A stretch of 64,000 bases of DNA. Source: Aselliscus stoliczkanus. Lineage: Eukaryota > Chordata > Mammalia > Chiroptera > Hipposideridae. Position numbers and translations under genes: made by a program. Location of the stretch: positions 110,006,852 through 110,070,851 of the forward strand of contig CM066728.1 in NCBI GenBank assembly GCA_033961575.1, given 5' to 3'. The notes beneath the pieces were generated by a model. That model was not told the origin of the DNA. It saw nothing but the letters and a program-made list of their open reading frames with translations, and did no database searches. Below, piece by piece: positions 1 through 11,934 of the stretch. How positions within the stretch are numbered: position 1 is the stretch's first letter; each line of letters begins with the position of its first letter.

Positions 1-1390
1 AGAGCAGGGTCTTTCCTACTAGATGTGGAATGGATTGGCTTAGCCCTTTTGGGATGGTTCATAAAACCAGTAGCCCTTAAAAGGCAAAGCCACTATCAGG
101 GAAAAAATTATAAAACGTATCTTCATTAGCAGTTGATGGAAATCTCTTAAGCTTTTTTTGTTATTGTTTAATGTAAAATGTGTTTGCCAAATCAACCAGG
201 GTCTTTTAAAGAGAGATCAAAGAATTATGCCCTCATTATTTGAACAAGTTTGTGAAATGCTCATGGAACTCTGTGTATTCCTTCATTTTACCATGAAATT
301 AAACGTTACATACCTCTACATTATAGGAACAGTTTTCATGTTAGAACTGAAGTTTCCTACGTTCCGGGGGTAATTTTGATTTACTCAAATTAACTTTTAT
401 TACATTACCATGTCGCCTTTGGTTTTTCCTTTGTCCCTACCAACACATTGCTATTTCTCTCAGGGGTTTAATTTACTTTCTTTATAAATGAACTTTTCTC
501 TAAAAACAACAACAAAAGCAGAGTCAAAATCTAAACTGGGAAAAATATAAACTTTACTTAATTGTTTCACAGCTATTGATAGAATCAAGAAGCAGCAGCT
601 AGTTATTTATAGGGTAAAAATCTCAACATATTCTGAATACTTTCCCAAGTTACTCCTCCCATTGGCATGCTAAGGCTGTGTTTTCTTTATGATCCTCCAA
701 GTACAGATAAATACAAAGTGTCCCAGGGGGAATGAGAAACTTGACCTCCAGTCCAGGGATCTATATTTTCTGGTCCTTGCTCTTCGAGCCTTTTGATTAA
801 CCTACTCGCATTCCTGGTTCTTAGAGGATATAGCTGCTCTGAACATTGTCACACTGTTCAAGACAAATTGGGACCAGTGTAGTCCCAATTTAAGCTATAA
901 AAAGCTGACAGCAAACACCATTTGTGTGTGGTTAACTCTCAATTTTCGTGATGCAACATTTGTTACTATTCAGGGTGCTATAATTAATACCATTCCGGTA
1001 TATCAGTTTTAACTCATATTTCACTCCAAGCAAAAACTTGGCAGCCATGCTAGGGGTATAAAAATAAGCAAAGGGATGGACTATTTTTAAAATGCCAAGA
1101 AGTTTTGAATTAAATTCTGGAGTGATTATGTAAATATGTGGCAGCCGTCGAGACCGCCAGATCAGAGTGCGCTCAAGGACACATATTCTACATATTTGAA
1201 ATCACTGGGAGGCCAAAACCAGTGAAAACAACCCAAGATGACAATGCATGGATTGGACTTGTCTGTCAGGGACCGAATTTTGTAGACTCTGAGAATAGCC
1301 TGATGGAGGTCCCTGTACGGCCGCTATTGACCAAAGACACGGGGTGTATAGAGGGAGAGGGCATGGACATCAAGTCATGAGCAATTTTCC
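1..1390. other. Unique non-coding DNA, no gene seen
   Basis: AT-rich sequence without a recognisable repeat or exon. An 80-codon frame at 1138-1380 matches no family I know and is of chance length. The one clear structure is a 10-bp perfect hairpin at 865-891, listed separately. Confidence 0.6.
865..891. other. Perfect 10-bp hairpin
   Basis: AAATTGGGAC at 865-874 is exactly complementary to GTCCCAATTT at 882-891, with the 7-nt loop CAGTGTA. No T-run follows and no gene context gives it a role. It may be chance or a remnant of a DNA transposon end. Confidence 0.5.
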
Positions 1391-1394
1391 AGGT

Positions 1395-1550
1395 CATTTG
1401 TGTCTTTTAGATGAGGGAAATCAGAGCACAGAAGGGTTGAATGAATCAAGGTCACATAAGTGGGGTTGTGATAGGTTGGGATAGAAAAACCTAAAGAAAC
1501 CCTTGACAGGTGGCAGGCGCTCAAAGAATCTTGATGGAATGATTGAATAG
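1395..1550. mobile_element. Old MIR / L2 3'-end remnants
   Basis: The part at about 1405-1480 (GATGAGGGAAATCAGAGCACAG, then AAGGTCACATAAGTGG) resembles the MIR core read on the minus strand. About 1505-1550 (GGTGGCAGGCGCTCAAAGAA) resembles the 3' end shared by L2 and MIR on the plus strand. Both are very diverged. Confidence 0.45.
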
Positions 1551-2540
1551 AAAGTGAATCCAGGAAGGTCTAGAATGACTGAATGGGACTTTGATATTCT
1601 CTGGAATGAGCAAAAGGCCAGCTTCTTGTGGATTAGTCTGAGGTAATGGCAGGTTCTAAGGACAGCCCAGGGGCCAGTTCAGTCCAGGAGATCTTTGGAG
1701 GCAACTCAAATGTCGGCACAACACAAAACCAGCGTTTCTTTCCTTGGAATTTCCAAGCAACCATTTAGTTCCTACAAATGTGATAAAACTAAGCCCAAGT
1801 GAGCAGGAGGGGGTGGGGAGAGAAAGGCTCTGATCTGGTCCTTAGCGCCGCCCTGGCCAGCTCTGTGCGGACAGGGCTGCTGGTATACCTGCCTGTCTTC
1901 TTAGCTGACCTCTTTGTCCTAAATGTGGCATATGGTAAAATACAGTAAAAGTGGGGGACCAGGGCATTTTGATTTATTAAACTTAAGCACTCTTAAGAAG
2001 AAGGTATTTCTTTGTATCTACAAAAAACCAAACATGTCTAAACTAAGACCTCCTAAGCTTCCTATTTCTTGTAGTATCTGTGGGTAATGCTGTCAGTCAA
2101 TATCTACCTTTCCATCTGGATAAAGCTTAATTATTACCAAATCTAGTTACACAATGATATAAAGACAAGGAGGAAAATAGGGAGGAAGCGAATAGTTTAT
2201 CAACCATTTTTTAACCATTTTTTTTTTCAATAATGATATGGTTAGTTGGGCAGATAAAACTGGATTAAAACCAGATAGGCTAAATACAAAATACAACTAA
2301 GTACAAAATTATTTTTTCTTTCAAAGAACACCATGGTATCTATGAAGCAGGTGATACATTTGAGTGAAATTTTGGCATCGTCAATGAAGGTCCAGATTTT
2401 ATAAGGGTCTTTCACTAAAAACATACTAAAAGATATTTATTTAGAATATGTGCAAAAGTTTTATCTTCTTGACTTTTTCCTAAGCTAGAAATAAGTTCTG
2501 AGACTCCTAAGGCATGGCTATCCTTCTATTAAGTTTTCTT
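1551..2540. other. Unique non-coding DNA
   Basis: No repeat, RNA gene or exon recognised. Only a short T-run near 2219-2227 and short chance frames are present. Confidence 0.5.
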
Positions 2541-2572
2541 CACGCACACACACACACACACACACACGCACG

Positions 2573-2607
<35 letters not shown>

Positions 2608-2609
2608 GC
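2541..2609. repeat. Compound (CA)n-(CG)n-(CA)n microsatellite
   Basis: About 69 nt of unbroken alternating pyrimidine-purine. CA repeats flank a central CG block at about 2567-2580. Such tracts favour left-handed Z-DNA. The 60-codon minus-strand frame across it (alternating Cys-Val and Arg-Val) is an artefact of the repeat. Confidence 0.95.
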
Positions 2610-3595
2610 CCTGCCCCTTGCCTTCATACATGGAGCTTGGAATAAAATGAGTAATGAGCAAAGAATATACTGTAGACAGAACCATTATGTACCAAGGCAC
2701 ATGGGATGGTTAAACAAGAGCCAAGAACCAATGTAAGCGGCAGCCTCGTGAATCTTCAGAAATGATGACAGACAGCCCAGACCCACAGCCCCTGCTGTCG
2801 TGGTGCTGGGAGGGGATGGGTGACAAACCTCACATGTGGATCTGCCTCGATGCCCTTCTTCCATGGCAATGGGCACATGGTGGCTCTCTGGGTCCCCACA
2901 GGTGGTATGAACCTGATGGCAGGAACTGTTCACTGGGAATTTATCTCCAGTGGGTGCTTCTAATAACCTGATTACAACTTTTAATTCCTTTGATCAAGAG
3001 TAAAAGGAAAAAAGTCCTCTTTTTAGGTGTCTGCTGAACCCAGAGGGGAGAGGGAAGTCAGGCCCAGGGCCAATCCCCTGAGTGTCTGAACAGGTGTCAC
3101 TGCTCAGAAAAACCTGGACGTAGCGTAAATCTAAGGTTCAAATGACAAATCTGGGGTGATTTTTTCATATTTCTTCTGATCCATCTACTGGCGTACCAAG
3201 GTAAACTCCCTTCTCACATTTAAGGGTTTGTTTATGTGTAGTGACAAAGGTAGAGGTGGCAGAGGTGGGTGGGGGGAAAACAGGACAGGAGTTTAAAAAT
3301 GCAGCTTGACAAAATTATAATGTAAGTCAGAATTATATCTAGATTTGATACAGAAAAATAGTCTGTATAGACTCATTTCCAAAGTACCTTTATTTTGGAA
3401 AGTACACCCCCCACCTCACAGTGCAGCTTCCCCCCTCCCATTAACACCCCACGGAGTGGACCTTTCGCTTCCATCAATGGCCCTGTTTCCCCAAAGCCAC
3501 AGTTTCCATTACGTTCACTCTTGGTGCTGTACATCCTACAGGCTGGGACAAATGTGGAATGACACGCGTCTCCCGTCAGTGTGATACAGAGCATC
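2610..3595. other. Unique non-coding DNA
   Basis: Mixed-composition sequence with overlapping short frames on both strands, none recognisable. No clear interspersed repeat. Confidence 0.5.
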
Positions 3596-3910
3596 CTCTC
3601 TGCCTTAAATACCCTCTGCTCCGCTGATTCATACCCCTCTCAACACCGGGCCCCACTGACCTTTCGGCTGTCTTCACGGTATTTTTTCTCCCAGAATGTC
3701 ATAGAGTTGGAATCATACAGTAGGCAACCTGTTCAGATTGGCTTATTTCACTGCCTAACATGCACTTCAGGTTCCTCCCTGCGTCTTCAGGCTTGAGGGC
3801 TCATTCCTTCATCGTGCTGAATGAGGTTCCATCGTCTGGAGGTACCGCAGTGTACTGGCCCATTCACCTACTGGAGGACCTCTTAGTTGCTTCGCAATGA
3901 CCTTTAACAA
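3596..3910 (-). mobile_element. LINE-1 (L1M-type) 3' UTR fragment
   Basis: The plus strand reads like the reverse complement of an old L1 3' UTR: AGAATGTCATAGAGTTGGAA, then TTGGCTTATTTCACTGCCTA, TTCATCGTGCTGAATGAGG and CCATTCACCTACTGGAGGAC. It is diverged and non-coding. Exact subfamily unknown. Confidence 0.75.
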
Positions 3911-5035
3911 ACACAAACCAGTCATTTCGTGCCATGGCACTGACGCTCCCTGGGTGTACGCACAGTGGCTGCCCCCCTGTTCCCCCCACCCACTTCCCTC
4001 CTCCTGGCTTGGTGGCATCCTTCAAGGCTCCCCACATGGGCTTCCTGACCATGCCAAGGAGCATCTCCTCCCCACCAGTTTCTCTGGTATAAAGTGACCA
4101 CCATGTATTATGCTCCTGGACTCTGCAGGTCAGACCTTTGCACAGGACCCAACAGCAAAAGCATGTTTCTTCAAGATGTCTAGGACCTCACCTGGGAAAC
4201 CTTGAGCTTCTGGAAGTGACTCCAACCACAGTGGGGCTAGAATAACCCCTCAGGTTTGTTCAGCATCTATGCTTCAGCACCTTCCATCTCTCCGGGACAG
4301 AGACCCAACAAGGAACGAAATCTTCCAGAACCATCGTGCCTACAGACTGCAGCCTAAGGACACAGCCAGGCGGGGATCACGTGTTCAAGAACCCCCCCAG
4401 CACACTGGGGACTAGTGTTTCCATCATGAAGCAGAAGAGGTCAACAGGGACTAGAGGCTGCAAAGCCTCGTAGGTGAGGCGGCTATCTGTCCCCCTTGTG
4501 AAGGGAAGGTCCTGTTGATGTCACTGCCCTTCTTCCCATTTGATTTAGTGCTTGCCTCCATTTGTTCAATTTTGAGCAAACCATCGTTTTTGCTAGTTGC
4601 ACCTTAACAAAGTAAAAGGTGCTCGGCACAGCCATTCTTCACAGCTCCAGGTACAGGCACAAGAGACCATGTGACCTTCCTTTCAAGGGCAGTGTGCAGG
4701 ATACTTGCTGATAAAAATGCTTAGACACAAGCAGATAGGAGAAGCCAACTCCTTCCCTCTCAAGTCATAACGGGAACATTTTTAAACCTGCTGCTCTTGC
4801 CATATAGTGATTTACTAGCCAATTTTGTCACATTTGCTGAAGCCTGCAAGATGCACGCTGTCACCAGGCTGCCACCAGCAGGGTTAGTGGGGCATGTGGG
4901 AAGTCACAGACTGGGGCACTGAAAACACGCAGTGTCACATGACCGAGAGCATGTGAATGCCCTCGCTAAGGCAGCTTTCTAATATGTTGTAAAACTCTCC
5001 GATTATGTTTATTTTATTTTACTTTTTTTTTTTTT
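3911..5035. other. Unique non-coding DNA
   Basis: No repeat or exon recognised. It ends in a T-run at about 5023-5035. Overlapping 60-70-codon frames at 3.8-4.1 kb occur on both strands and look like chance. Confidence 0.5.
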
Positions 5036-5039
5036 GTTA

Positions 5040-5830
5040 AACACATTCAGCAGCAATGAACTACAAAATGACAGTGCAATGTTTGGTGAAAAATTATTCC
5101 TATTTTTCAAGAATGTGGACGATAAGTATGGAACATGTACAAAATGTCTAATATTAACACGCTCCTCCATGTCTCTGAGGGACAAGTTGACATCACAGCC
5201 CTCATAAAAATCAAAGACGCACGTCTGCTGGAGAACTATGGATGATTTTACTGAGCTGACGCCTGAAGGTGCCAATTAACACACGCAGTTGCAAAAGGCA
5301 AAGTTACTTCTCACTCTGAGTAGCTTGACTTTAAATCAAAGGCTGTTTTCTGAGTTAATTGTGCCCATTTTCAATTTCAAGTTTCTTTGTGCATAAACAA
5401 AAAGTGGAGAAATACCTATTAATAGGCTGGCTCCACAACAGAAAAATTTCACAAGCAGTGAGAGGATACAGTTTTATATCCATGTCATCAAATAAAAAAT
5501 AAGATAATTATAATCATTAAACAGTTTATGCAGTTCATGGAGTCTAAGAAAAGCTTTGAGAACTTTGTTTTGATGAAGGTGAAGACATTATTGCTCACAT
5601 TCTTGTAGATTCACTTAAACATTCAACACTGAACGTGGAATTATTCATTTTGCGTAATGATATGGACGCACATTCTGATGGGGAGAAAAATCTCATGGCA
5701 AAAGAACTTCCCGCTGAAATAAAAATCTGCGAGTCCAAATTTCACTTTGAATTCATCGTGCTGCATTTATAACTCATAACTGCATTCAAGCCAGCTGAGC
5801 GATTCCACTAATCATGATAGGAACTTAATT
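5040..5830. promoter_or_regulatory. Candidate conserved non-coding block
   Basis: Repeat-free sequence, about 790 bp, with many AT-rich motifs of homeodomain, GATA and TEF type, for example GATAATTATAATCATTAAAC at about 5503-5522 and CCTATTAATAGG at 5417-5428. There is no CpG island. Such composition is typical of deeply conserved mammalian enhancers, but conservation cannot be seen from one sequence. The 88-codon minus-strand frame at its start looks spurious. Confidence 0.3.
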
Positions 5831-5847
5831 ATTAGACGTACACATTT

Positions 5848-6135
5848 TGTATTAGTTTCAGGCATAAGAACAACAACACACTGATGAGACATTTATATAC
5901 CTCACAAATTAAGCACCCCAATAATTCTTCTACCTCCCGACACCATCCTCAGTTATTAGAACATTACTGCCTGTATTTCCCATCCTGCTCTACTCATCCC
6001 CAAGACTGTTTTTTAAACGATAGCTGACATTCAATATTATCCTATATTAGTTTCAGGCGTACAGAACAACACAGCGATCAGACACTTATATAACTCACAA
6101 AGTGATCTCATCCAACAAGTGTTCCACCCACCTGG
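5848..6135 (-). mobile_element. LINE-1 3' UTR fragment with a duplicated segment
   Basis: ATTAGTTTCAGG...ACATTTATATACCTCACAAA, then CCCGACACCATCCTCAGTTATTA, matches the reverse-oriented 3' end of laurasiatherian L1 elements. The roughly 58-bp ATTAGTTTCAGG motif occurs twice (about 5850-5909 and 6045-6103). This suggests two L1 3' ends or an internal duplication. Confidence 0.7.
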
Positions 6136-6304
6136 CGGAAGCTTTATGGCTTTAGCTTTACATTTAGCTCTATGAGGCATCCTGATTGAGCATTCTTATG
6201 TAGAGACCGGGATTTATTTTCATTTCCCTGGATATCTAGCTGTCTCTGTACCATTTGTTGGCTCGAATGCTTTTTATAAATGTAACATCACCCTAACCAA
6301 AAAG

Positions 6305-6510
6305 CCAGCGGTGACCAGTAGAGTCTTTCTCACATGGCGTTGCTCTAATGCTGGCTCTTGGGCCTCAGCCATCTCCATTCAAGGACATTGTGATGGTACT
6401 GGGCCCAGGACAATCTCTCTGTGTTTAGGTCAGCCAATCGCAACCATAATTCTCCTTTGCCAAGTGACAGCATATTCACAAGGTCCAGGGATCAGGACAC
6501 TGGCTATTCC
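6305..6510 (-). mobile_element. MLT1 LTR fragment (ERVL-MaLR)
   Basis: AGTCTTTCTCACATGGCGTT, GTGATGGTACTGGGCCCAGG, GGTCAGCCAATCGCAACCAT and CATATTCACAAGGTCCAGGG correspond in order to the reverse complement of an MLT1-type LTR. A 127-codon plus-strand frame runs through it and is not a gene. The proximal part of the LTR is missing or unrecognisable. Confidence 0.7.
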
Positions 6511-8865
6511 CCTCCCCTCCGAGGGAGCAGAGGTGAGGTCAGTGCGCCCTTGTGGGAGTGTTGACTGGGAGGGTCACTGGCTACAGGGAAGTGGAGACAA
6601 TACTAAAACCTTTATCTATGGGGTGTTTATACGGCATGTTAATTTTTTAAATCAAGATCAAGCTGTACATACAAAAGTTACTCATTGTAAGTAGACGTAT
6701 GTTAATAAACAGTTTCATAAAAGAGATCTGTGCCTTGGAAGCACTGCGCTCGTAAATCGGCAGCATCCTGCCAAAAGACGGAGTGTTGGGGGTCCTTGGA
6801 CCAAACCTGGGGAATTCTAAATCCAGGATTCAGTAATGTCAGGCAAGAAAGCCTCTGCTTCGGAAGCTCTGAGCAAACTTAAATGATCTAAAATAAAACA
6901 AAAGAAAGACAATGATATTCAGCCCTAAAGAGGAAGTAACTAAACAAAATAATAAAAGATGAGAGTTGACATGGTGTTTAGAATATAATTTTGAAGTTTT
7001 TGTGTTACTCTTTGTGAAGGAATTTTGGTGGCATTTCAACTTTTGATTACAAAAAAAAAAAAAGAAAGAAAGAAAAAAAAAATCTGGCACCAGAGTGGGA
7101 TAAAATTGAGACCTATGATTTGTCAACATCAAAATTTGGTGAAACATATAAAAGGTTCATCAATAGAGGTGATCTACTTAATAAATTTTATCTTTTAACA
7201 ACATTTATTAGCTAGTACCCTAATTGGAAGAAGAAAGGCAGAAGTTGTGATGGTGTTTGGCCCGAAATATTTGTGTTTCAAAATAAAAGCTAGAGTTGAG
7301 AATTCCATCCTTTGTGGAGGGACATGCTCAAACTTACCAGGTATACGAGCATCTGTAGAAAAAATAGTTTCTCAATGAAAAATGCTATAAAGAAGAGTCA
7401 ATTAGAACATCAATGATTTCAATTTATTAACCATAAAATGCAACTATGTAAAACATTACAGCTAATTTTTAAAAATATTTCAAAAAGGACTATATTAAAA
7501 ATAGATTATATAGAAAAATATCAGAGACTTAATATTAGAGATAGACTAAATAACTGGTAACATTTGTGAATATTTACAAAAAATAATAATTCTGCTAATG
7601 TTATTTTATGTTCAGATTATCAATATGAAGATCAAAGTTTTCTTTAGTGCATGTTATTTTAATATTTAGATAATTTCAAGAGTTTTAATGTAATTACTTC
7701 AGAGGCCCAGCAATGGAATAAAATCAACGGTTGATCAGCAAATAAACATTTTTAAAACTACATAAGTTAAATTAATTTGCGTTCTCTCTTGCACTCCCCA
7801 ATCTGTCCCAGTTTGGATGGCAAATATTATGTTCAAACCACTTAATAACCACACGGAGGGGATTGCAGCTTGACACTAAGAACAAAGATACACTAATGAA
7901 AGATTCCAAGTAAGGGCTGACAGGGTCAAACTAGCATTTTGCAAATATCACTGAGCTTCACATGCAGACCACATTTTCTGAGATGCAGACCCCAGCTGGG
8001 AGCTTGGGGATGCCTTGAGGCCCCCTGCTTGCTGCGAGCTGAGCTGGGTTCTCAGGAAGTGGCTGTGGGTGAAGGTGAGCACACAGGTGGCTTACTGGCC
8101 AGTGCTCCAGCAGTCGTGACCTCTGGGAAGGACTGAGCTGAGAGGGAAACTGGGGTGTGACCCGTCTCTGTGTGGAAGCCCCATCCCACTGTGGGGAACC
8201 CTGAAGCTGGGAATGGCCTTCAGAGTTGCCCCAAGTTGGGACATCCCCGAGCCCTGGAGTGCAGGTCACCCCAGAATGGGTGTGGCCTTGGGGGAGGCAG
8301 CTCTCTGGGTGAAGCACTCCCTGCGGGTACTGTCTCCCAGCAGCAGGCCCAGCACCTGAGAAGGGGGTCTTTCACTGTAAAAGGCGGCTTTGGGCACTGT
8401 CACAGCCCTCCCCAGGCTCACGCAGGGCGGCCGCCTGCACATGCCTAGGACTCGGCTCTCATGCCAGGGGCACTGCTTTTCTCCTTCACACTCAGGCACC
8501 TCTCATCATCTAGCAGCAGCCTCGTTCCCATTTAGGAAGAAGGTAGTAGAAGCAACGCAGGGTGCAGTCCTCCCAGGCATGGCCATGCTCCTAGCTCCCT
8601 GAGCGGGGTCTGCAGCCAGACAGGCGCCTCCTGGGTGGGATTAAAAGGACCTGGGCTTGGTGTGTGTCCTGATGGCCTGCAGAGAGCTCCAGACAACAAG
8701 GTGGAGAGCCCGGCTCCCTTAGGGAGATGGATGGACAGTCTTCAGCCTGCGTGTGTCTCTCTGCGCTCTGCCCTCCTCAGCCCCGGGGTCTTTACAGAGA
8801 TGGGGGTGCAAGAGCACATACAGATGCAAAAGGCACCCCCTCCCTGGTTGGGTGGGTGCAGAGCC
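6511..8865. other. Unique non-coding DNA
   Basis: AT-rich to about 7.8 kb, with an A-rich run at 7051-7081, then GC-richer from 7.9 to 8.9 kb. The latter holds several overlapping 60-120-codon frames on both strands, as expected in GC-rich DNA. None has recognisable protein similarity, and I could not identify a splice-flanked exon. Confidence 0.5.
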
Positions 8866-8869
8866 AAGG

Positions 8870-9470
8870 CAGCACTAAATGAATGTGGCCCACAGTTACT
8901 GGTCAATAATGATGACTGGTCCTTCATCACTCACCTGCCTCTTACACAATAATGGTGTTTGGCTGGTTATAATTCAGTTCCATCACTTTCTAATCACATC
9001 TGAAGCCAGCAATTTACCAAAATGCCATTTAACAAAATGCTGTGCACACAAAAAAGAAGAAATGATGAATTATCTTCACAAAGGAAAACAACCAAATTCC
9101 CAGAATAGCCTTCGCTGTAAAAGCTTCGTCTGCTGATTCATTCTCCTTTCAAGGCCTGTTCGTTCCAAACACTTTGGTGTAAAAGAAACAGAAAGACCAA
9201 TGTTCTGGAGCAAACATGCTAATTTGGTAAATATTGTTTCCCAAAACTCAGCACTATAAATCTCATTTATCGATCACAAGCAATCAAAAACTTGCACATT
9301 TTTCAGGGTTCTGCTCCCAACCCTAAAACTCTGTCTAGTTTTTACTCACAGATCATTTCTTTTTAGGCCCAAATTGCCAGTCACCATGAAGGATGATTCA
9401 GATTAGCATCTACGGAAGAGTTTTGCATCAGAGAGAGCCAGGAAGGCATTTGGCAGACTCAGCTATTTGA
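8870..9470. promoter_or_regulatory. Candidate conserved non-coding block
   Basis: Repeat-free, AT-leaning sequence with motif-dense segments such as CACTATAAATCTCATTTATC near 9251-9270 and AATTTGGTAAATATTGTTTC near 9221-9240. The second resembles a forkhead-type site. This is inferred from composition only; no exon or RNA gene is visible. Confidence 0.25.
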
Positions 9471-11384
9471 ATACGAGGTATTGGTGCTACTCTCGCATTG
9501 GCAGTGATCACGATGGGGACAGCGCCCCTGGCCCAGGTGAGGAGGGCAGATCACAGTGGTGGAAAGGTCGCCAAGCATGACGCAACTCACTGTCCGTCCA
9601 CGGCACCACATCAGCGCTCAGCAACGTCCATCCAAGTCACTGCAAGGAGCTGGATAGAAAAGATCAACTCTCCAGGGCCCCCCCACAAGACACCTTGAAA
9701 GGCACCTTGGGGTGTCCTCTTTTGCCTGTGACAGCAAATCCAAGCGGCTGTCCAGCTCCTGGAAACTGGAATGTCAGGGCTAAGGCTCCTCATCTAAAGT
9801 GAGAAGGACGCCCTACTCCCGGGTACAAAACGAGGCCCACTCCTGCACACACTCTTCAGGGCCAAACCCACTGCACCTTGAATCCGAGATACACAGGCAG
9901 CTAGACCACTGGTCACCCCACACCCCAAAATGCCATAGACCTGCAGCAGCACATCTCACAGCCCAGGGAGCTCGCCCCACGCCTCTGGAACCGATGCCTG
10001 TTGGAAAGGACCACCTGGTCTGCCCATGCCTTCCTGGGACAGCCGGATGTTTCTCTGACCCTCGGAGCAAAAACCTGCTGCAAAAGCAGGCATGGCCGAA
10101 GGTCTGAGGTTAATGGAACCCCCTGTGTGGGGACGAGATGATGAGAGTAAGTGGGATCAGGCAGGCTCCGAGCCTTCAGGGCACAGGTTCACAAGACACC
10201 TGTCCTGTTTCTTCTGTTGTCCAAACAGCAGAAAGACACTTGGGATTGTGAATATCATGAAAAGCCTGGCCTCCATACCCCATAGGGGGTGCAAAGTCAA
10301 ACTCCTCCCGCTGCTACAGCACTCTGAGAGAGGTGGGTGGGAGCTGTGGGGTGGACAGGGCTGCCTCTGTAGAATAGAAGCTTCCAGAAGATTGTGTGAG
10401 ATTCCTGGAGCAAGGTGGTTTCCCAAATTGCAACCAGCAACAATATAATATCATAGCTATGGAACTGTATGCGTTCAATATCACACATAAATATGATTTA
10501 TTGTTTAAAGTTCCAGATTATTGTTATTTATCGTTCAAGGTTGCTCAAACCAATACAAAGAAAGCCTGGAAGCTTCTTTAATGTACTGAGTAAATAGAAA
10601 TGGTAATTTTAGGAAGTGCGTCTAAAACTCAATGGAGTCAGGCAATCACTGAGTTCAGGGTTAGCCAGGGACGGGACATGGATAGGTCATAGCAGTAAAG
10701 CACCAGAGTCTACACTGTCCTCTCAGTGTTTTCAGACATGGCACCAGCTGCTCTTTCATAAGGAAAGTTGTTCCTTCGGAAAGAGAACACACTTCGAGGC
10801 CCAGTGCACACACTGCCTCGCCGCCCACTGGCGTGAGTCACAGGCTGCCTGGGGTGTGGGCTCACTAACCCTCTTGGGTCTGAGACATGAGATGCCGACA
10901 GCAGCCATAAAAATGGAGTCTTCTGACGTCAGTAAATGTCAGGGGAGACATGTGGCCACATCGCGAGCAGGCCTATGAGGACAATCACTGCAGCGTCTCA
11001 GAGATCTGAGCAGAATGTGGATTAGTAGCTTCTGAGATGAATCCGACACACTCCTTTTGGGATCACTCTCCCTGATGCCCACACGAGCCGCCTGCTTGAC
11101 ACGAAGGCAAAGGAAGGCTTTCCCGGTTCTTTTCTTAATTCTCCCAGCTCTCTCGTTTAAAATACTTGCTATCTGTACTCTGCTGTTTGGTCCACAGTGA
11201 GTTCTCAAAAACAAAACAACGGTCTTTCAATGAATGAATGCTTACATAATTACATGTACACATGACTACATGCATGAATGATCACAATTCTAATTGTCAA
11301 AAATGGAAGAACAGACTAATTCTTAGAAACGGGAAGCTTCTTTTGTAAAACAGAACAGACCACGGATACTTTTTCTCCTTGTTT
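9471..11384. other. Unique non-coding DNA
   Basis: No repeat or exon recognised. Overlapping frames of 60-120 codons at 9.5-11.2 kb occur on both strands without family resemblance. Confidence 0.5.
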
Positions 11385-11640
11385 CTGATTTTAAAAATAA
11401 TTTAGTTCTTATTATAAAATAGTATACTTGCATTGTGTATATTTTTATATAAGCAGATGATAAAATGTAAGAAAATGAAGATGAGTTGTACATATAACTC
11501 AGAGATGCTCGCTGTTACACCATCATCTTTCTAATCTTTGTTCCATTCATTTTTTGTATTTTACCTCCTGTTTGGTAACCTTTATTACTTAATATGAAAC
11601 AAATATATTTTTCATATCATTAAGTAGTTCAGTAAAAAAT
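11385..11640 (-). mobile_element. Possible old LINE-1 3' UTR
   Basis: The sequence from TTATTATAAAATAGTATACTTGC through GTTGTACATATAACTCAGAG and GCTGTTACACCATC resembles the AT-rich 3' UTR of old L1M elements in reverse. Very diverged; it could be plain AT-rich DNA. Confidence 0.3.
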
Positions 11641-11834
11641 AACTATTTCACTGCAATTATATGATTACAACGTATTCAGAAGCAGCCTACAGAAGAGCTA
11701 CAAAAATGGTGCCTAGAACAATGAGCATCCTTGTGGGTTCAGTGTGGACATGTGAAAAATTGTGTTTTTTCTGAAGATACACAAGTTTTTATCTATGAAG
11801 CCAGGGAGCCCTCTCCCAGACTTTCCTTTGCCCA

Positions 11835-11930
11835 CCAGTCCTTAGCATAAGGCCAAGTGCCTTGTATCCAGTAGCAGACCTATAAATACACTGTTGCATG
11901 TTTCAGTAAATAAATCAATGAATAGAAATT
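11835..11930 (+). mobile_element. L2/MIR 3'-end remnant
   Basis: CCTTAGCATAAGGCCAAGTG, followed by CAGTAGCAGACCTATAAATA and CAGTAAATAAATCAATGAAT, follows the pattern of the shared 3' end of L2 (cctagcacagtgcctggcac... then ...caataaat...gaatgaat). Diverged. Confidence 0.45.
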
Positions 11931-11934
11931 ATTT

